From NCBI RefSeq assembly GCF_020463795.1, contig NZ_CP080025.1, positions 3,097,501-3,161,500 of the forward strand: 64,000 nt of DNA, read 5' to 3'. The translations under genes and the position numbers were made by a program. Of the stretch, positions 1 through 9,230 are shown one piece after another. The DNA is from Echinicola marina. GTDB lineage: Bacteria > Bacteroidota > Bacteroidia > Cytophagales > Cyclobacteriaceae. The notes beneath the pieces were generated by a model. That model made no database searches. It had not been told where the DNA came from and saw only the letters and a program-made list of their open reading frames with translations. Positions within the stretch are counted from its first letter, which is position 1; each line of letters starts with the position of its first letter.

Positions 1-1520
1 TTAAGGAAGCGGGAGTAGCTCCTGATGTCATTCAGATAGGAAATGAAATCAATCACGGTATGGTGTGGCCAGAGGGAAAAGTAATGGACAATGCCACCGA
101 TCAAGATTGGGAATCGTTGATGGGGCTTTATACATCGGGACAAAAAGCTGTCCGCGAGGTCCTTCCCAATGCCAAGATAATGGTCCATTTGGCACTGGGT
201 GGCCAAAATAAATTGTGCCATGAATTCTTAGATAAGATGAAGGACCATGGTGCCGTTTATGATATTATTGGCCTTTCTTATTATGAGCAGTGGCACGGTA
301 CCTATAACGATCTAAAAACCAATTTATATGACTTGGCCAATACCTATAAAAAGCCGATTGCTGTTTGTGAATATGGTACCAACTTGGATAATGTAAAACG
401 CATCAATGATATCGTTCGCTCGATTCCTAATGGTCTGGGGTATGGAACCATGGCATGGGAACCTCTTCGTGCCCTTTTCGACCAAGAAGGCAAACCTGCA
501 GGAGAGCTATTCGCGGTCTATGACAATATATACTATCAATATGCTGATCCTGAGAAAAGTCCTGTAGTAGAACAGCCACAGGCTAGAACTGTAAAAGCAC
601 AAAGGCCCGTAATTGGCGCAGATATTTCCTTTGTGCCGCAAATGGAGTCGCGTGGAGTAAGTTATTCGGACCAAGGAGAGGAAAAGGATGTCGTAGAGAT
701 ATTGAAGGACCATCGTTTTAACTGGATCAGGTTACGACTTTTCGTGGATCCTACTTCAGAAAATGGCTATTCCAAAGAAGGCTATTGTGGATTGGAAAAG
801 ACATTGGAAATGGCCAAAAGGGTCAAGGCATCAGGGATGAAATTTCTGCTTGATTTTCATTATAGTGACACATGGGCAGATCCTGGGAAGCAGTTTATGC
901 CTGCCTCATGGGAAGACTTAGAAGGTTCGGCATTAGAAAGAAGAATTTACAATTATACCCAAGAGGTCGTGGAGCGATTCATTGATGAAGGCGTAGCTCC
1001 CGAGATGGTGCAAATTGGAAATGAGATTCATAACGGGATGCTATGGCCTATAGGGAAGATAGAAGGGGATCAAGTGGAATCTTTTTGTGTACTTTTGAGG
1101 TGTGCAAGTGCTGCTGTACGTTCAGTAGATCCCAATATTAACATTATGGTGCATATCGCCAAGGCCCACGATTTGAAGAATTCCATCAAATTTTTTGATA
1201 AGATCAGTAGTAGGGATGTGGTTTTTGATATTATCGGTCAATCCTACTATCCCGAATGGCATGGTGAGCTAGATAATATGGAAGCCAACTTGACGGAATT
1301 GGCCAATCGATATGAAAAACCCATCATCGTGGTGGAGTACAAGGAATATAAAAAGGAAGTTAATGAGATCGTGAAAAATCTTCCCAATGGTTTGGGCCTC
1401 GGAACATTTATTTGGGAAGCCACTTCTCCCGGCTGGGGGGATCTGTTTGACAGAAATGGAGCGGCCAATCAGAATATTGAGATCTATCCGGCCTTTTATG
1501 AAAATTATAACACAGACTGA
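1..1520 (+). CDS. tandem-module GH53 arabinogalactan endo-beta-1,4-galactanase (5' partial)
   Basis: The reading frame is open from base 3, so the start lies upstream of the window. Two consecutive GH53 (beta/alpha)8 modules are visible. The first is entered at its acid/base motif (IGNEINHG) and has its nucleophile motif at VCEYG. After a short linker (about positions 545-610) a complete second module runs from PVIGADIS to the C-terminus, with IGNEIHNG as acid/base and VVEYKEY as nucleophile region. GH53 enzymes cut internal beta-1,4-galactosidic bonds in type I arabinogalactan or pectic galactan. Both modules keep both catalytic glutamates, so both are probably active. A tandem arrangement in one chain is unusual for a family normally found as a single module. 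The gene lies 10 bp upstream of two secreted esterases on the same strand and is likely co-transcribed with them. Confidence 0.9.
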   Translation, partial: KEAGVAPDVIQIGNEINHGMVWPEGKVMDNATDQDWESLMGLYTSGQKAVREVLPNAKIMVHLALGGQNKLCHEFLDKMKDHGAVYDIIGLSYYEQWHGTYNDLKTNLYDLANTYKKPIAVCEYGTNLDNVKRINDIVRSIPNGLGYGTMAWEPLRALFDQEGKPAGELFAVYDNIYYQYADPEKSPVVEQPQARTVKAQRPVIGADISFVPQMESRGVSYSDQGEEKDVVEILKDHRFNWIRLRLFVDPTSENGYSKEGYCGLEKTLEMAKRVKASGMKFLLDFHYSDTWADPGKQFMPASWEDLEGSALERRIYNYTQEVVERFIDEGVAPEMVQIGNEIHNGMLWPIGKIEGDQVESFCVLLRCASAAVRSVDPNINIMVHIAKAHDLKNSIKFFDKISSRDVVFDIIGQSYYPEWHGELDNMEANLTELANRYEKPIIVVEYKEYKKEVNEIVKNLPNGLGLGTFIWEATSPGWGDLFDRNGAANQNIEIYPAFYENYNTD

Positions 1521-1530
1521 TTAAAGTAAT

Positions 1531-2400
1531 ATGAAAAAACACCTAATACTTTCAATCCTTTTATTAATATCCCTACGGTACAGTTTCGGTCAGGGGGAAA
1601 AGATGAAGGAAATAGATGATGGGGGAAGTGGCCCTTATCCGGCCATAGCCGTTTCCGAAAAAGCGTTATCGGATTTTGTGGTGTATCGGCCTGAGAATTT
1701 GCCTGCTGCCGTCAAAGAGGAAGGAAAGTTGCCGCTTATGGTCTGGGCAAATGGAGGCTGTATGAATTCATCCATCCATCATGAACGCCTCTTGACAGAA
1801 GTGGCCTCCCATGGATACGTGATCGTGGCCATCGGGTCGTTACAGATGACCGTGGAGGAAAGAGTGCATAAGCCTACTCCGGATCAAGAATTGGTAAGGG
1901 CTTTGGATGAGATGACCAATCTGTCCCAACAAGCCGGTAATGTTTACCATGACATGTTGGATTTGGACAAAATAGTGGCGGCCGGTCAGTCTTGCGGTGG
2001 AGCCCAGGTCATGTCCATTGCTGATGATCCTAGGGTGAAAAGCTATATGATGTTTAATTCCGGTATGGGGGATATGACCATGGCTGGGGCGAGCAAGGAA
2101 TCGCTGAATTTCCTACAAGGAGAGATTATATACATTGTAGGGGGAGAATCTGATGTGGCAACCGAAAATGCATTAATGGATTATGAGCGCATCGATCAGG
2201 TCCCTGTAGTTTTTGCAGACCTGCTGGAAGGCGGCCATGGAGGAACATTTAATCAAGAGTACGGTGGCTCTTTTGCTAGGATGGCTTTGGATTGGCTGAA
2301 CTGGCAATTTAAAGGAGAAGACCAGACCGGTTTATTTCTGCAACAGGAACTGGATAATTACCCCGGCTGGGAAATAAAATCAAAAAACTTTAACCCATAA
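1531..2400 (+). CDS. secreted alpha/beta hydrolase (dienelactone hydrolase/PET-hydrolase-like)
   Basis: This 289-aa protein has an N-terminal signal peptide (MKKHLILSILLLISL...FGQ). The nucleophile elbow GQSCGG lies near residue 153, an Asp candidate at GGESDVATEN and a His candidate at EGGHGG, giving a Ser-Asp-His order typical of alpha/beta hydrolases. The ANGGCMNS segment near residue 70 is the usual oxyanion-region strand. It begins 10 bp after the tandem GH53 gene and ends 4 bp before a type B carboxylesterase, so it probably belongs to the same transcript. A periplasmic role in removing ester groups from the glycan or its side chains is inferred from that context. The exact substrate cannot be read from the sequence. 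Confidence 0.8.
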   Translation: MKKHLILSILLLISLRYSFGQGEKMKEIDDGGSGPYPAIAVSEKALSDFVVYRPENLPAAVKEEGKLPLMVWANGGCMNSSIHHERLLTEVASHGYVIVAIGSLQMTVEERVHKPTPDQELVRALDEMTNLSQQAGNVYHDMLDLDKIVAAGQSCGGAQVMSIADDPRVKSYMMFNSGMGDMTMAGASKESLNFLQGEIIYIVGGESDVATENALMDYERIDQVPVVFADLLEGGHGGTFNQEYGGSFARMALDWLNWQFKGEDQTGLFLQQELDNYPGWEIKSKNFNP

Positions 2401-2404
2401 TTCC

Positions 2405-3970
2405 ATGAACAATAAACTATTTGGCTTGGTAATCTTATTGGCGCTCACTTTGGTAACGTCGATGGTTTTGCCCGATAAGGACCTTGTGCAGGTACAGGTA
2501 GCGCAAGGTGTATTGCAGGGTGAAGAAGAAAATGGCATAACGGTGTTTAAGGGGGTACCCTTTGCCCAGCCTCCCATAGGAGCACTCCGTTGGAAGGCAC
2601 CTTTACCTCCTCAATCATGGGAGGGCATCAGAGAAGCCACTAGCTACGCACCTTCACCCTATCAACCTGGAAACCCTGCTTCCGGAAAAAGCGAAGATTG
2701 CCTGTATCTGAACATTTGGACTCCAGCCAGCTCACCGGAGGATAATTTACCTGTTATGGTGTGGATATATGGGGGCGGTTTTAGTTTTGGTACTACTGCC
2801 GATCCTGTCACTACAGGAAAACACCTTGCCCAAAAAGGCGTGGTTGTAGTAAGCATTGCCTATAGGGTGGGACAGTTAGGTTTTTTGGCTCATCCAGAAC
2901 TGAGTGCAGAAAATCCCAATGGTGTTTCGGGGAATTATGGTCTTTTGGATCAAATTGCCGGTTTGAAATGGATACAGAAAAATATCAAGGCTTTTGGAGG
3001 CAACCCTGATAAGGTGACCATCTTTGGAGAATCGGCAGGAGGGATATCGGTAAGTATGCTCTGTGCATCACCCTTGGCAAAAGGCTTGTTTCAAGGGGCG
3101 ATTTCACAGAGTGGAGGTTCTTTTGGGCCTACGCGCCCCCATACTTTTCCTGGTGAAAACATGAAAAGCTTGGACCAAGCAGAATTAGATGGGAAGGCAT
3201 ATGCCGAAAAGGCAGGAGCTTCCTCATTGGAAGAGTTACGTGAGCTTAGCGCTGATGAACTGCCCTTGGGAATGGGGCTGGGCGGTGCTTGGCCGATAGT
3301 GGATGGTCATGTTATTACCGAGGACCAATACCATAGCTATCAAAAGGGAGATTATAATGATATCCCTGTACTCATAGGCTATAATTCTGATGAAGGACTT
3401 AGTTTTACCCGTGAAAGGAGCCCTGAGGAATTTATCAAGAATACCAAAAACCGCTATGGCCAATTTGCTGATGAATTATTGAAGGTATATCCTGTGGGAG
3501 AGAACCATATCCCAAAGTCTGCAAGGGACCTTAACCGTGATGCAGCTTTTGGCTGGCATACCTGGGCTTGGGCAAACTTGCAGTCCAAAACAGGGAATTC
3601 GAACGTTTATCTATATTACTTTGACCAACATCCCGAATATCCGAAAGATTCTCCTCGATACGGCCATGGTTCACCACATGGTCAGGATGTAGCCTATGTC
3701 TTTCAGACTTTGGATAAAGTAGGAGCTGGAAATAATGAGTCGGATATAACGCTTTCCAATAAAATGGCTGCCTACTGGACAAATTTTGCCAAGCATGGTG
3801 ATCCAAACGGTCATGGACTGGAAAAATGGCCGGTCTTCAATCATTCAAACCCTAAAACAATGTACTTGAGCGATCCGCTTCGAACAGGCCCTGTTCCTAG
3901 TGAACCTGCGCTCAATGTCTTGGATGAATATTTTAGATGGCGGCTGTCCTCGGAGGGAGCAATAAAATAA
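2405..3970 (+). CDS. secreted carboxylesterase type B
   Basis: A 521-aa protein of normal length for the COesterase (PF00135) family, with a signal peptide (MNNKLFGLVILLALTLV). Family landmarks are all visible: GVPFAQPP near residue 50, SEDCLYLNIW near 96, the oxyanion stretch YGGGFSFG near 122, the nucleophile motif GESAGG with Ser210, the acid in NSDEG, and the His in the GSPHGQD region. Members hydrolyse carboxylic esters. Genomic linkage to GH53 and another esterase suggests removal of acetyl, feruloyl or similar groups from a pectic glycan. This role is inferred. The gene ends just before a bidirectional hairpin that separates it from the convergent GH43 gene. Confidence 0.88.
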   Translation: MNNKLFGLVILLALTLVTSMVLPDKDLVQVQVAQGVLQGEEENGITVFKGVPFAQPPIGALRWKAPLPPQSWEGIREATSYAPSPYQPGNPASGKSEDCLYLNIWTPASSPEDNLPVMVWIYGGGFSFGTTADPVTTGKHLAQKGVVVVSIAYRVGQLGFLAHPELSAENPNGVSGNYGLLDQIAGLKWIQKNIKAFGGNPDKVTIFGESAGGISVSMLCASPLAKGLFQGAISQSGGSFGPTRPHTFPGENMKSLDQAELDGKAYAEKAGASSLEELRELSADELPLGMGLGGAWPIVDGHVITEDQYHSYQKGDYNDIPVLIGYNSDEGLSFTRERSPEEFIKNTKNRYGQFADELLKVYPVGENHIPKSARDLNRDAAFGWHTWAWANLQSKTGNSNVYLYYFDQHPEYPKDSPRYGHGSPHGQDVAYVFQTLDKVGAGNNESDITLSNKMAAYWTNFAKHGDPNGHGLEKWPVFNHSNPKTMYLSDPLRTGPVPSEPALNVLDEYFRWRLSSEGAIK

Positions 3971-3990
3971 AGAAAAGCTCTTTCTGAATA

Positions 3991-4028
3991 AAAAGGCTTT
4001 CATGGAATTTTGTCCATGAAAGCCTTTT
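3991..4028. terminator. bidirectional hairpin terminator
   Basis: A perfect 16-bp stem (left arm 3991-4006, right arm 4013-4028) with a 6-nt loop. The arms begin and end with A and T runs, so the hairpin works on both strands. It sits between the convergent esterase (ends 3970) and GH43 (ends 4056) genes. Confidence 0.85.
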
Positions 4029-4055
4029 CTGTTTTTGGAATTTGCCCCAAACAAA

Positions 4056-5678
4056 TTATTTCTGATAAGCCGGGACATTGCTAGGGACGAACGCTACATC
4101 GTCTATTTGACAACTTGCGCCTGCCGCTCCATGTGCAATAAATCCTATTTCAACTTTACCGTTGGTAACATTCACTTCTTCGAGCCTTATGGTTTTCCAA
4201 TTGTCCGATTGCTTCACGTTTTCGGTTTTTTGATAGGCTCCGCTTTCGGTATAAGCCTCTAGCTGATGAAAAGTCCCCGCACTTTTGACCTTAAACGATA
4301 AGGTGTAGGTGCCATCCTCCAAGGGAACATATGGTGTGGAAGTGATCATCTGGTAGACTTTTCTTTTGAAGGGTACCTTATCGGATATATTTAAACTTCT
4401 TTCACCGATTACGTGTAATCTGTCTTCCTTGGTATTGGCATGGTTTAGCACAGGTGATTCTTTATCGTCAATGACAATGGTATTGCCTTGTTTAACCTCT
4501 GAATGCCATCCCAACAACTGTTCTTGTATGGGTTTTACACCACTAGGTATGGCCTTTCTGTCAGCTTCGAAACTGCTGTTTTTTACAAAATTATTATCCT
4601 CCGCAACGCTCCATTCTCCCGTTGATTCATTCAGATTCCAAGAGTTTAGGGAGTTAAAGAATGGTGTCTCTCCGTCAAATGAAATTGGACACCATTGGTT
4701 ATATCCCAAGCCGTTCCCCGCAAAGTCCGCCCAGCGGTCTCCACAATAAATAACTGTTTCTTTTTGGCTTCCTATTACATTAACAAAAAAGCCCGTTTGG
4801 GTAATGTGGGCATAGTCATCATAACTTCCTGGAGTAATCAACATTTTATTTTCAGGCAAGTATGGGCCTCGAATGTCATCGGAAACTAAATAATAAGCTA
4901 AGGAAGAGTCCCAGCCGTACAAGTTGGAGGCAAAAACATAGTATTTGCCGTTATATTTTACCATGCAATTTCCCTCACGACCCTTTCCTTTGAATATTTG
5001 GGTGACATCAAGTAAATCCACTTTGCCGTCCTTTACACCGATTTCAGAAATATAAATCTTGTGTCTTCCCTTCCCATAAGAATATACTAAATACGAAATA
5101 CCTGTGTCAGGATCTGTGAATACCGTTTGGTCGCCTGTGTTGGGCGTACCGATCCTATCGGTCATGTCTAATCGGTTATGGCATTTGAAAGGACCATTGG
5201 GACTGTCCGAAAGGGCAATAAGCACATTGCTGTTATGCTGGACTAAAATGGCATATTTGTTCATTTCCTTTATATAGGCCACGCCCAATCTTCCCATCCA
5301 AAACACACGCTGGTAATTTTCTTCAACCTCTGCCTTATCCAGTACAGGACCCTTGGATTCCCAGTTGACCAAATCCGTAGAGGTATAGCAGGTGACAGCC
5401 TTAAAATTGGTACGCTTATGGGTAACTGATGGATCCTCCTGGTACAATTCAGCTTCCTCATAATGTACACCATACCAATAGTATTTTTCTACCCCATCTT
5501 CAGGGTCGGTAAAAGTAAAAATGCCACCGCCTTGGCTATAAATGGGGTCACCATCTTGGGTGTCCCAAAATGTATCATTCTTAATATTATGTTTTTGGCC
5601 AATGGCCGTATGGCAGGCTAATAGAAACGTCAATGCCATAAGTAGTATTGTCTTTTCGTAACCTATGTAATTGTTCAT
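4056..5678 (-). CDS. GH43-like glycoside hydrolase with C-terminal carbohydrate-binding-like domain
   Basis: This 540-aa protein starts with an export signal (MNNYIGYEKTILLMALTFLLACHT); LLAC could also be a lipobox. Residues about 30-340 look like a GH43 five-bladed beta-propeller. The blade-1 motif DGDPIYSQGGG supplies the putative catalytic base region, STDLVNWE is the usual family repeat, and REGNCMVKYNGKYYVF is the acid-bearing region. Residues about 370-535 resemble a CBM4/9-type beta-sandwich (NNFVKNSSFE...TYTLSFKVKS...QIDDVAF). Related Bacteroidota proteins are annotated as GH43 galactan or arabinan exo-enzymes; the specificity here is inferred only from linkage to GH53 and GH2. It lies 85 bp downstream of the GH2-like gene on the same strand, probably in one operon. 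Confidence 0.78.
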   Translation of the reverse strand: MNNYIGYEKTILLMALTFLLACHTAIGQKHNIKNDTFWDTQDGDPIYSQGGGIFTFTDPEDGVEKYYWYGVHYEEAELYQEDPSVTHKRTNFKAVTCYTSTDLVNWESKGPVLDKAEVEENYQRVFWMGRLGVAYIKEMNKYAILVQHNSNVLIALSDSPNGPFKCHNRLDMTDRIGTPNTGDQTVFTDPDTGISYLVYSYGKGRHKIYISEIGVKDGKVDLLDVTQIFKGKGREGNCMVKYNGKYYVFASNLYGWDSSLAYYLVSDDIRGPYLPENKMLITPGSYDDYAHITQTGFFVNVIGSQKETVIYCGDRWADFAGNGLGYNQWCPISFDGETPFFNSLNSWNLNESTGEWSVAEDNNFVKNSSFEADRKAIPSGVKPIQEQLLGWHSEVKQGNTIVIDDKESPVLNHANTKEDRLHVIGERSLNISDKVPFKRKVYQMITSTPYVPLEDGTYTLSFKVKSAGTFHQLEAYTESGAYQKTENVKQSDNWKTIRLEEVNVTNGKVEIGFIAHGAAGASCQIDDVAFVPSNVPAYQK

Positions 5679-5763
5679 GATTTGGTTTATATGGGGTTTA
5701 TGTGATTATATTATTGCATAATTATTTGTAAGCCCTGAGTTAAGATATTAGGGGTACTTACTG

Positions 5764-8721
5764 TCATTCATTTTTTGTCAGTGTTTCATAAAACTCTATC
5801 TCCACGATGTTCAGGGAACCTTTAGATTTCTTTTCTTCACCCGAGGGTTCTACTTTTCCGGTAATCTCTACGATTCCGAAGGCGTCTCCATCAATATTGG
5901 CTCCTATAAGTTTGATCAAGACCTTTTTTCCTTTAGTTGGCGGAAATTTCAAGGTAACATATCCCAGACTTTTGGGAGTATTGCCGGAATAGACTTCCTG
6001 GCCATCAATGCTAATGGAGATGGGATAGCTCCGGTTGCGCCAATTGCTCAGTTTCATGGTGATCTCACTAAGTTCGGCCTCTCTTTCTAATTCATATTCT
6101 ATCCATCCTGATGAACGTTCCCCATCGTTTTTCCAACTTGTCAGCTCATTGTCGTCAAAGGAATTTTCAACTGTTTCGGTATTTTCCTGGGTCTTTGCAG
6201 CCATTACTTCCACCGCTATCCTGGATGGCTGGACGGATGTTCCTTGAGGAGTAGGTCCACGGCCTAGGTAACTGTCAAGCCCTTGTCCTGGAAGCGATTT
6301 GGATAGGCCCTTTTCTACTAAATAGGGCTTTGAAAACCATTTCAAACTTGCCGACTCAAGCCCTTCAGCTGAGGCCGAAATGCTAATCTCTCCAGCTTCC
6401 TCACATGCTCTGACAAATACCCTGTTCACCCCGCCTTCCACGGGTAACTTTTGGGATAATACATAATTGTCTTCAGGCCCTTGGGCAATTCCTCCCCTCC
6501 ATTCTGCAGGACCATTAAGTTCGAATTTTATCATATCTAGTGCAGTAGGACATCTGTTTCCTTCTTCATCAACCACTTCCACTTGTATCAATCCGAGGTC
6601 GTGTCCATTAGCTATCATTCCTTCTGGTCTTTGGATTAAGCTTAATTTTAGAGACTTTGGCTCTCCGGCAGTGAGTATCTCATCTTCACTGACAGCCTCA
6701 CCATTTTCGTTATAACTGACCGCTTTTATGGAGCCTGGCCGCCAAGCAACATCTTTAAAGGTAAAAAGAAAGCGATGGGACTGCACACCTTTGCCTAGCG
6801 ATCTGTTATTGATGAATAATTCTACTTCTTCTGCATTAGATACTACATATATGGGTTTTTCTACACCCTTTTCATAATTCCAATGGCCAATAATATGCGT
6901 ACGGGAATTTTCGGGGTCTACCCATCCATCCCACATGACCTGATGGGCATAAAATCCGTCTTTTGGAATGCGCATGGGATCGACTTCTCCACTTCTTCTG
7001 TAATTTTCGGCACCCCTAAAGTGGGTCTGGGTGTCTGAAAAGATGATGTTGACACCACCTGAACTTACCCTTCTTCCTGTCCCAGGACGTTCGCGAAAAT
7101 AATCATACCATCTAATTATATTTTCAATGGCATGGGAATCTTGGTTACGGTTGTATGCACTTGCATTTTTGCCTTTATAGAGAGGACCATCACCGTCTTT
7201 ATGATAAGGAGGGGTGTATTCGTCCCAGTATTTTCGAAGACCCTCGTCTCTTGAGTATTCTGTGGCCCACATAGGCTGATCTGCACTTTTATTTATATAG
7301 AGCATTTCACCACCGTATTCGGCTACTTTGCTATCGAGCATTTCTCGGCTTCCAATGGCACGACCACCGTATGGGTCATAAGTGTCCCTGATTTGCTTCA
7401 TCTCTGACATATGTTCTTCGCTGATATTGTCGTTTCCGCATTCATAGAATAAAATGCTGGGATTATTACGGTTGTAGATGATGGCCTCCCTCATGAGGTT
7501 TTTTCGTTGCTCCCATCGGTTGTCCTGTACATCACTTTCTGCATCGCCGGCTGGCATAGCCTGAATAAGCCCCACACGGTCACAGGACGCTATATCCTGT
7601 TTCCATGGTGTGATATGCATCCACCGGACTAGGTTGGCATTGCCCTCTACCATCATCCTATTGCTGAAATCACTGAGCCAGGCTGGAACGGACAAGCCCA
7701 CACCGGGCCATTCGTTGCTGGTCCGTTGGGCATAGCCCTTAATTTGGAGTACTCGGTCATTAAGATAGACCATACCATTTTTAAAGTCCGTCTTCCTGAA
7801 TCCGGTAGTGGTTTTTACCTCATCAATGACCTCTCCATCAACCAATAACTTAGTGTATACATCATACAAATAGCCATATCCCCAGCTCCAAAAATGGAGA
7901 CCTTCCACTTTTGCCGAAGCAAATATGTAGTCGGTTTGTCCGGGAGAAAGTGTAGTTGGTGTACTTCCAAATGATTTCAACAGACTTCCATTTTTTTCCT
8001 TAATGTCTACTTGGTATTGAAAAGTCTTCGCGGAAGCATATTCATTTCTGATTTGGCTATTGGCAGTTATTGAGGCAGAACCTTCTCTAATATTGATGTC
8101 CTGTGCGTAGATATAGACCCCTTCGGTTCCAAGGTTAGCATAAAGGGGCAAAGTCTGATAGAGCTTGTCGGTTATATGCAGGTAAACATTTTTTGGGATC
8201 CCACCATAATTTACATTGAAATTGCGGTCGCTCCATTGGAACTTAGTACCCGTGGATTTTTCTCTATAGTCCCAATCATTGTCTGTCCTCACTGCAATTA
8301 TATTGGTAGCAGGGGATGGCTTTAATAGGTCTGAAACGTCGAACCCCACGGCCATGGCCCCATTTTCATGCCGTCCGATATGGATTCCGTTGATATAAAA
8401 TTCTCCACCTTGGCGCACCCCCTCAAATTCCAAAAAAACTTTTTTCCCCTCGGTTCCTTTTGGGAGTACAAAGTTCTTTCTGTACCATGCAATACCGGTT
8501 GACATGCTATGAATGTCTACTTTGAATGCCTCATCCTCATTCCAGGCATAAGGCAGGGTTACTTCCTTCCATTGCCTGTCATTGAATTTTGGGTTTTCGG
8601 CACCTTCAGGATTACCGACTTCTACTTTCCAATTTGAATTGAAATTATAGGTAGTCCTTTGGGCTTGTACACAGTGAAATAGGAGGATTTCTCCAATTAG
8701 TAAAAGGAGTTTGAATTTCAT
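5764..8721 (-). CDS. GH2-family beta-galactosidase/glucuronidase-like protein with Asp at the acid/base position
   Basis: A 985-aa exported protein (signal MKFKLLLLIGEILLFHCVQAQ). Domain order: GH2 sugar-binding jelly roll (about 25-185), Ig-like domain (about 195-305), TIM barrel (about 310-600), further Ig-like domains, and a C-terminal discoidin/CBM-like region (about 850-985). The nucleophile candidate is Glu488 in WATEYS. Where canonical GH2 enzymes have Asn-Glu as acid/base, this protein reads ECGND, with Asp431 in place of Glu. I believe variants at this site occur in some Bacteroidota GH2-like proteins but could not check. It is therefore either a variant glycosidase with Asp as acid/base or one using a displaced Glu (ISEE follows closely). 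First gene of the - strand pair with GH43; the upstream region holds no neighbouring gene for 1.4 kb. Confidence 0.82.
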   Translation of the reverse strand: MKFKLLLLIGEILLFHCVQAQRTTYNFNSNWKVEVGNPEGAENPKFNDRQWKEVTLPYAWNEDEAFKVDIHSMSTGIAWYRKNFVLPKGTEGKKVFLEFEGVRQGGEFYINGIHIGRHENGAMAVGFDVSDLLKPSPATNIIAVRTDNDWDYREKSTGTKFQWSDRNFNVNYGGIPKNVYLHITDKLYQTLPLYANLGTEGVYIYAQDINIREGSASITANSQIRNEYASAKTFQYQVDIKEKNGSLLKSFGSTPTTLSPGQTDYIFASAKVEGLHFWSWGYGYLYDVYTKLLVDGEVIDEVKTTTGFRKTDFKNGMVYLNDRVLQIKGYAQRTSNEWPGVGLSVPAWLSDFSNRMMVEGNANLVRWMHITPWKQDIASCDRVGLIQAMPAGDAESDVQDNRWEQRKNLMREAIIYNRNNPSILFYECGNDNISEEHMSEMKQIRDTYDPYGGRAIGSREMLDSKVAEYGGEMLYINKSADQPMWATEYSRDEGLRKYWDEYTPPYHKDGDGPLYKGKNASAYNRNQDSHAIENIIRWYDYFRERPGTGRRVSSGGVNIIFSDTQTHFRGAENYRRSGEVDPMRIPKDGFYAHQVMWDGWVDPENSRTHIIGHWNYEKGVEKPIYVVSNAEEVELFINNRSLGKGVQSHRFLFTFKDVAWRPGSIKAVSYNENGEAVSEDEILTAGEPKSLKLSLIQRPEGMIANGHDLGLIQVEVVDEEGNRCPTALDMIKFELNGPAEWRGGIAQGPEDNYVLSQKLPVEGGVNRVFVRACEEAGEISISASAEGLESASLKWFSKPYLVEKGLSKSLPGQGLDSYLGRGPTPQGTSVQPSRIAVEVMAAKTQENTETVENSFDDNELTSWKNDGERSSGWIEYELEREAELSEITMKLSNWRNRSYPISISIDGQEVYSGNTPKSLGYVTLKFPPTKGKKVLIKLIGANIDGDAFGIVEITGKVEPSGEEKKSKGSLNIVEIEFYETLTKNE

Positions 8722-8982
8722 GGTTATTATTGGAAATTGTTAAAAACTTATCTTCTGTAAAAGGTTAACTGTAACAAAAACTAATTGCATCTGGTATTTA
8801 GAATTATTTATTAGAATGGACCGCGCAATTGAGATATATGTTTAATTTCTATTGTATAAAATAAATTATCAGCTATTTAAGCTCCATAAGTACCAAGGGA
8901 GGGTTAAGTATGACCAATAACATATTGATTTAGGTGGTTTTCGTATAATTGCCCTTTTATATTACTTATCAAGAAAATTAAA

Positions 8983-9136
8983 TCTGATTATCCGCAATGA
9001 TGCCAGTAACCTTAAATCCTTTGCTTAAGTGGTCGGGAGTTTGAAGACTGAAGACCGAAGGAGTTGATATTTAAATTAAAACGAACATTTCGATTCGCTT
9101 TTAACTTTTACTGGTGCAATTGCGCGGATATACATA
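8983..9136 (-). mobile_element. MITE copy 1 (154 bp, IS1595-like ends)
   Basis: This 154-bp segment is an almost exact inverted copy of 58051-58202, differing by a few bases and a 2-bp insertion near one end. It has imperfect terminal inverted repeats of about 25 bp, sharing TATCCGCAAT and CCAGTAA. It is flanked by a perfect 8-bp direct repeat, aaattaaa, at 8975-8982 and 9137-9144. It has no coding capacity. The outer bases TATGT-A-TATCCG match the end of the IS1595-family element at 15697-16731, which begins TATGT-G-TATCCG and also makes 8-bp AT-rich duplications. This suggests a non-autonomous derivative mobilised by that type of transposase. Confidence 0.85.
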
Positions 9137-9200
9137 AAATTAAATGAGAATTTTAAAAAAAGTATGCTGCGGTGTACTGATGATGTATTGATATTATAGT

Positions 9201-9230
9201 AAGATGTAGCTTTTTATACAAAAACCTCTT
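9201..9230 (+). repeat. degenerate hairpin repeat, copy 1
   Basis: About 30 bp reading AAGATGTAG-Cttttta-TACAAAAAC resembles the cleaner palindrome at 45738-45767. Weaker similarity continues about 40 bp downstream, including a shared CTCGG-AACT-like stretch. The imperfect inverted repeat lies in non-coding DNA. Function unknown. Confidence 0.4.

Noticed and set aside
8821-8842. Possible further degenerate MITE end (CCGCGCAATTGAGATATATG)
   Set aside because: Only about 13 of 16 core bases match and there is no partner end or target duplication.
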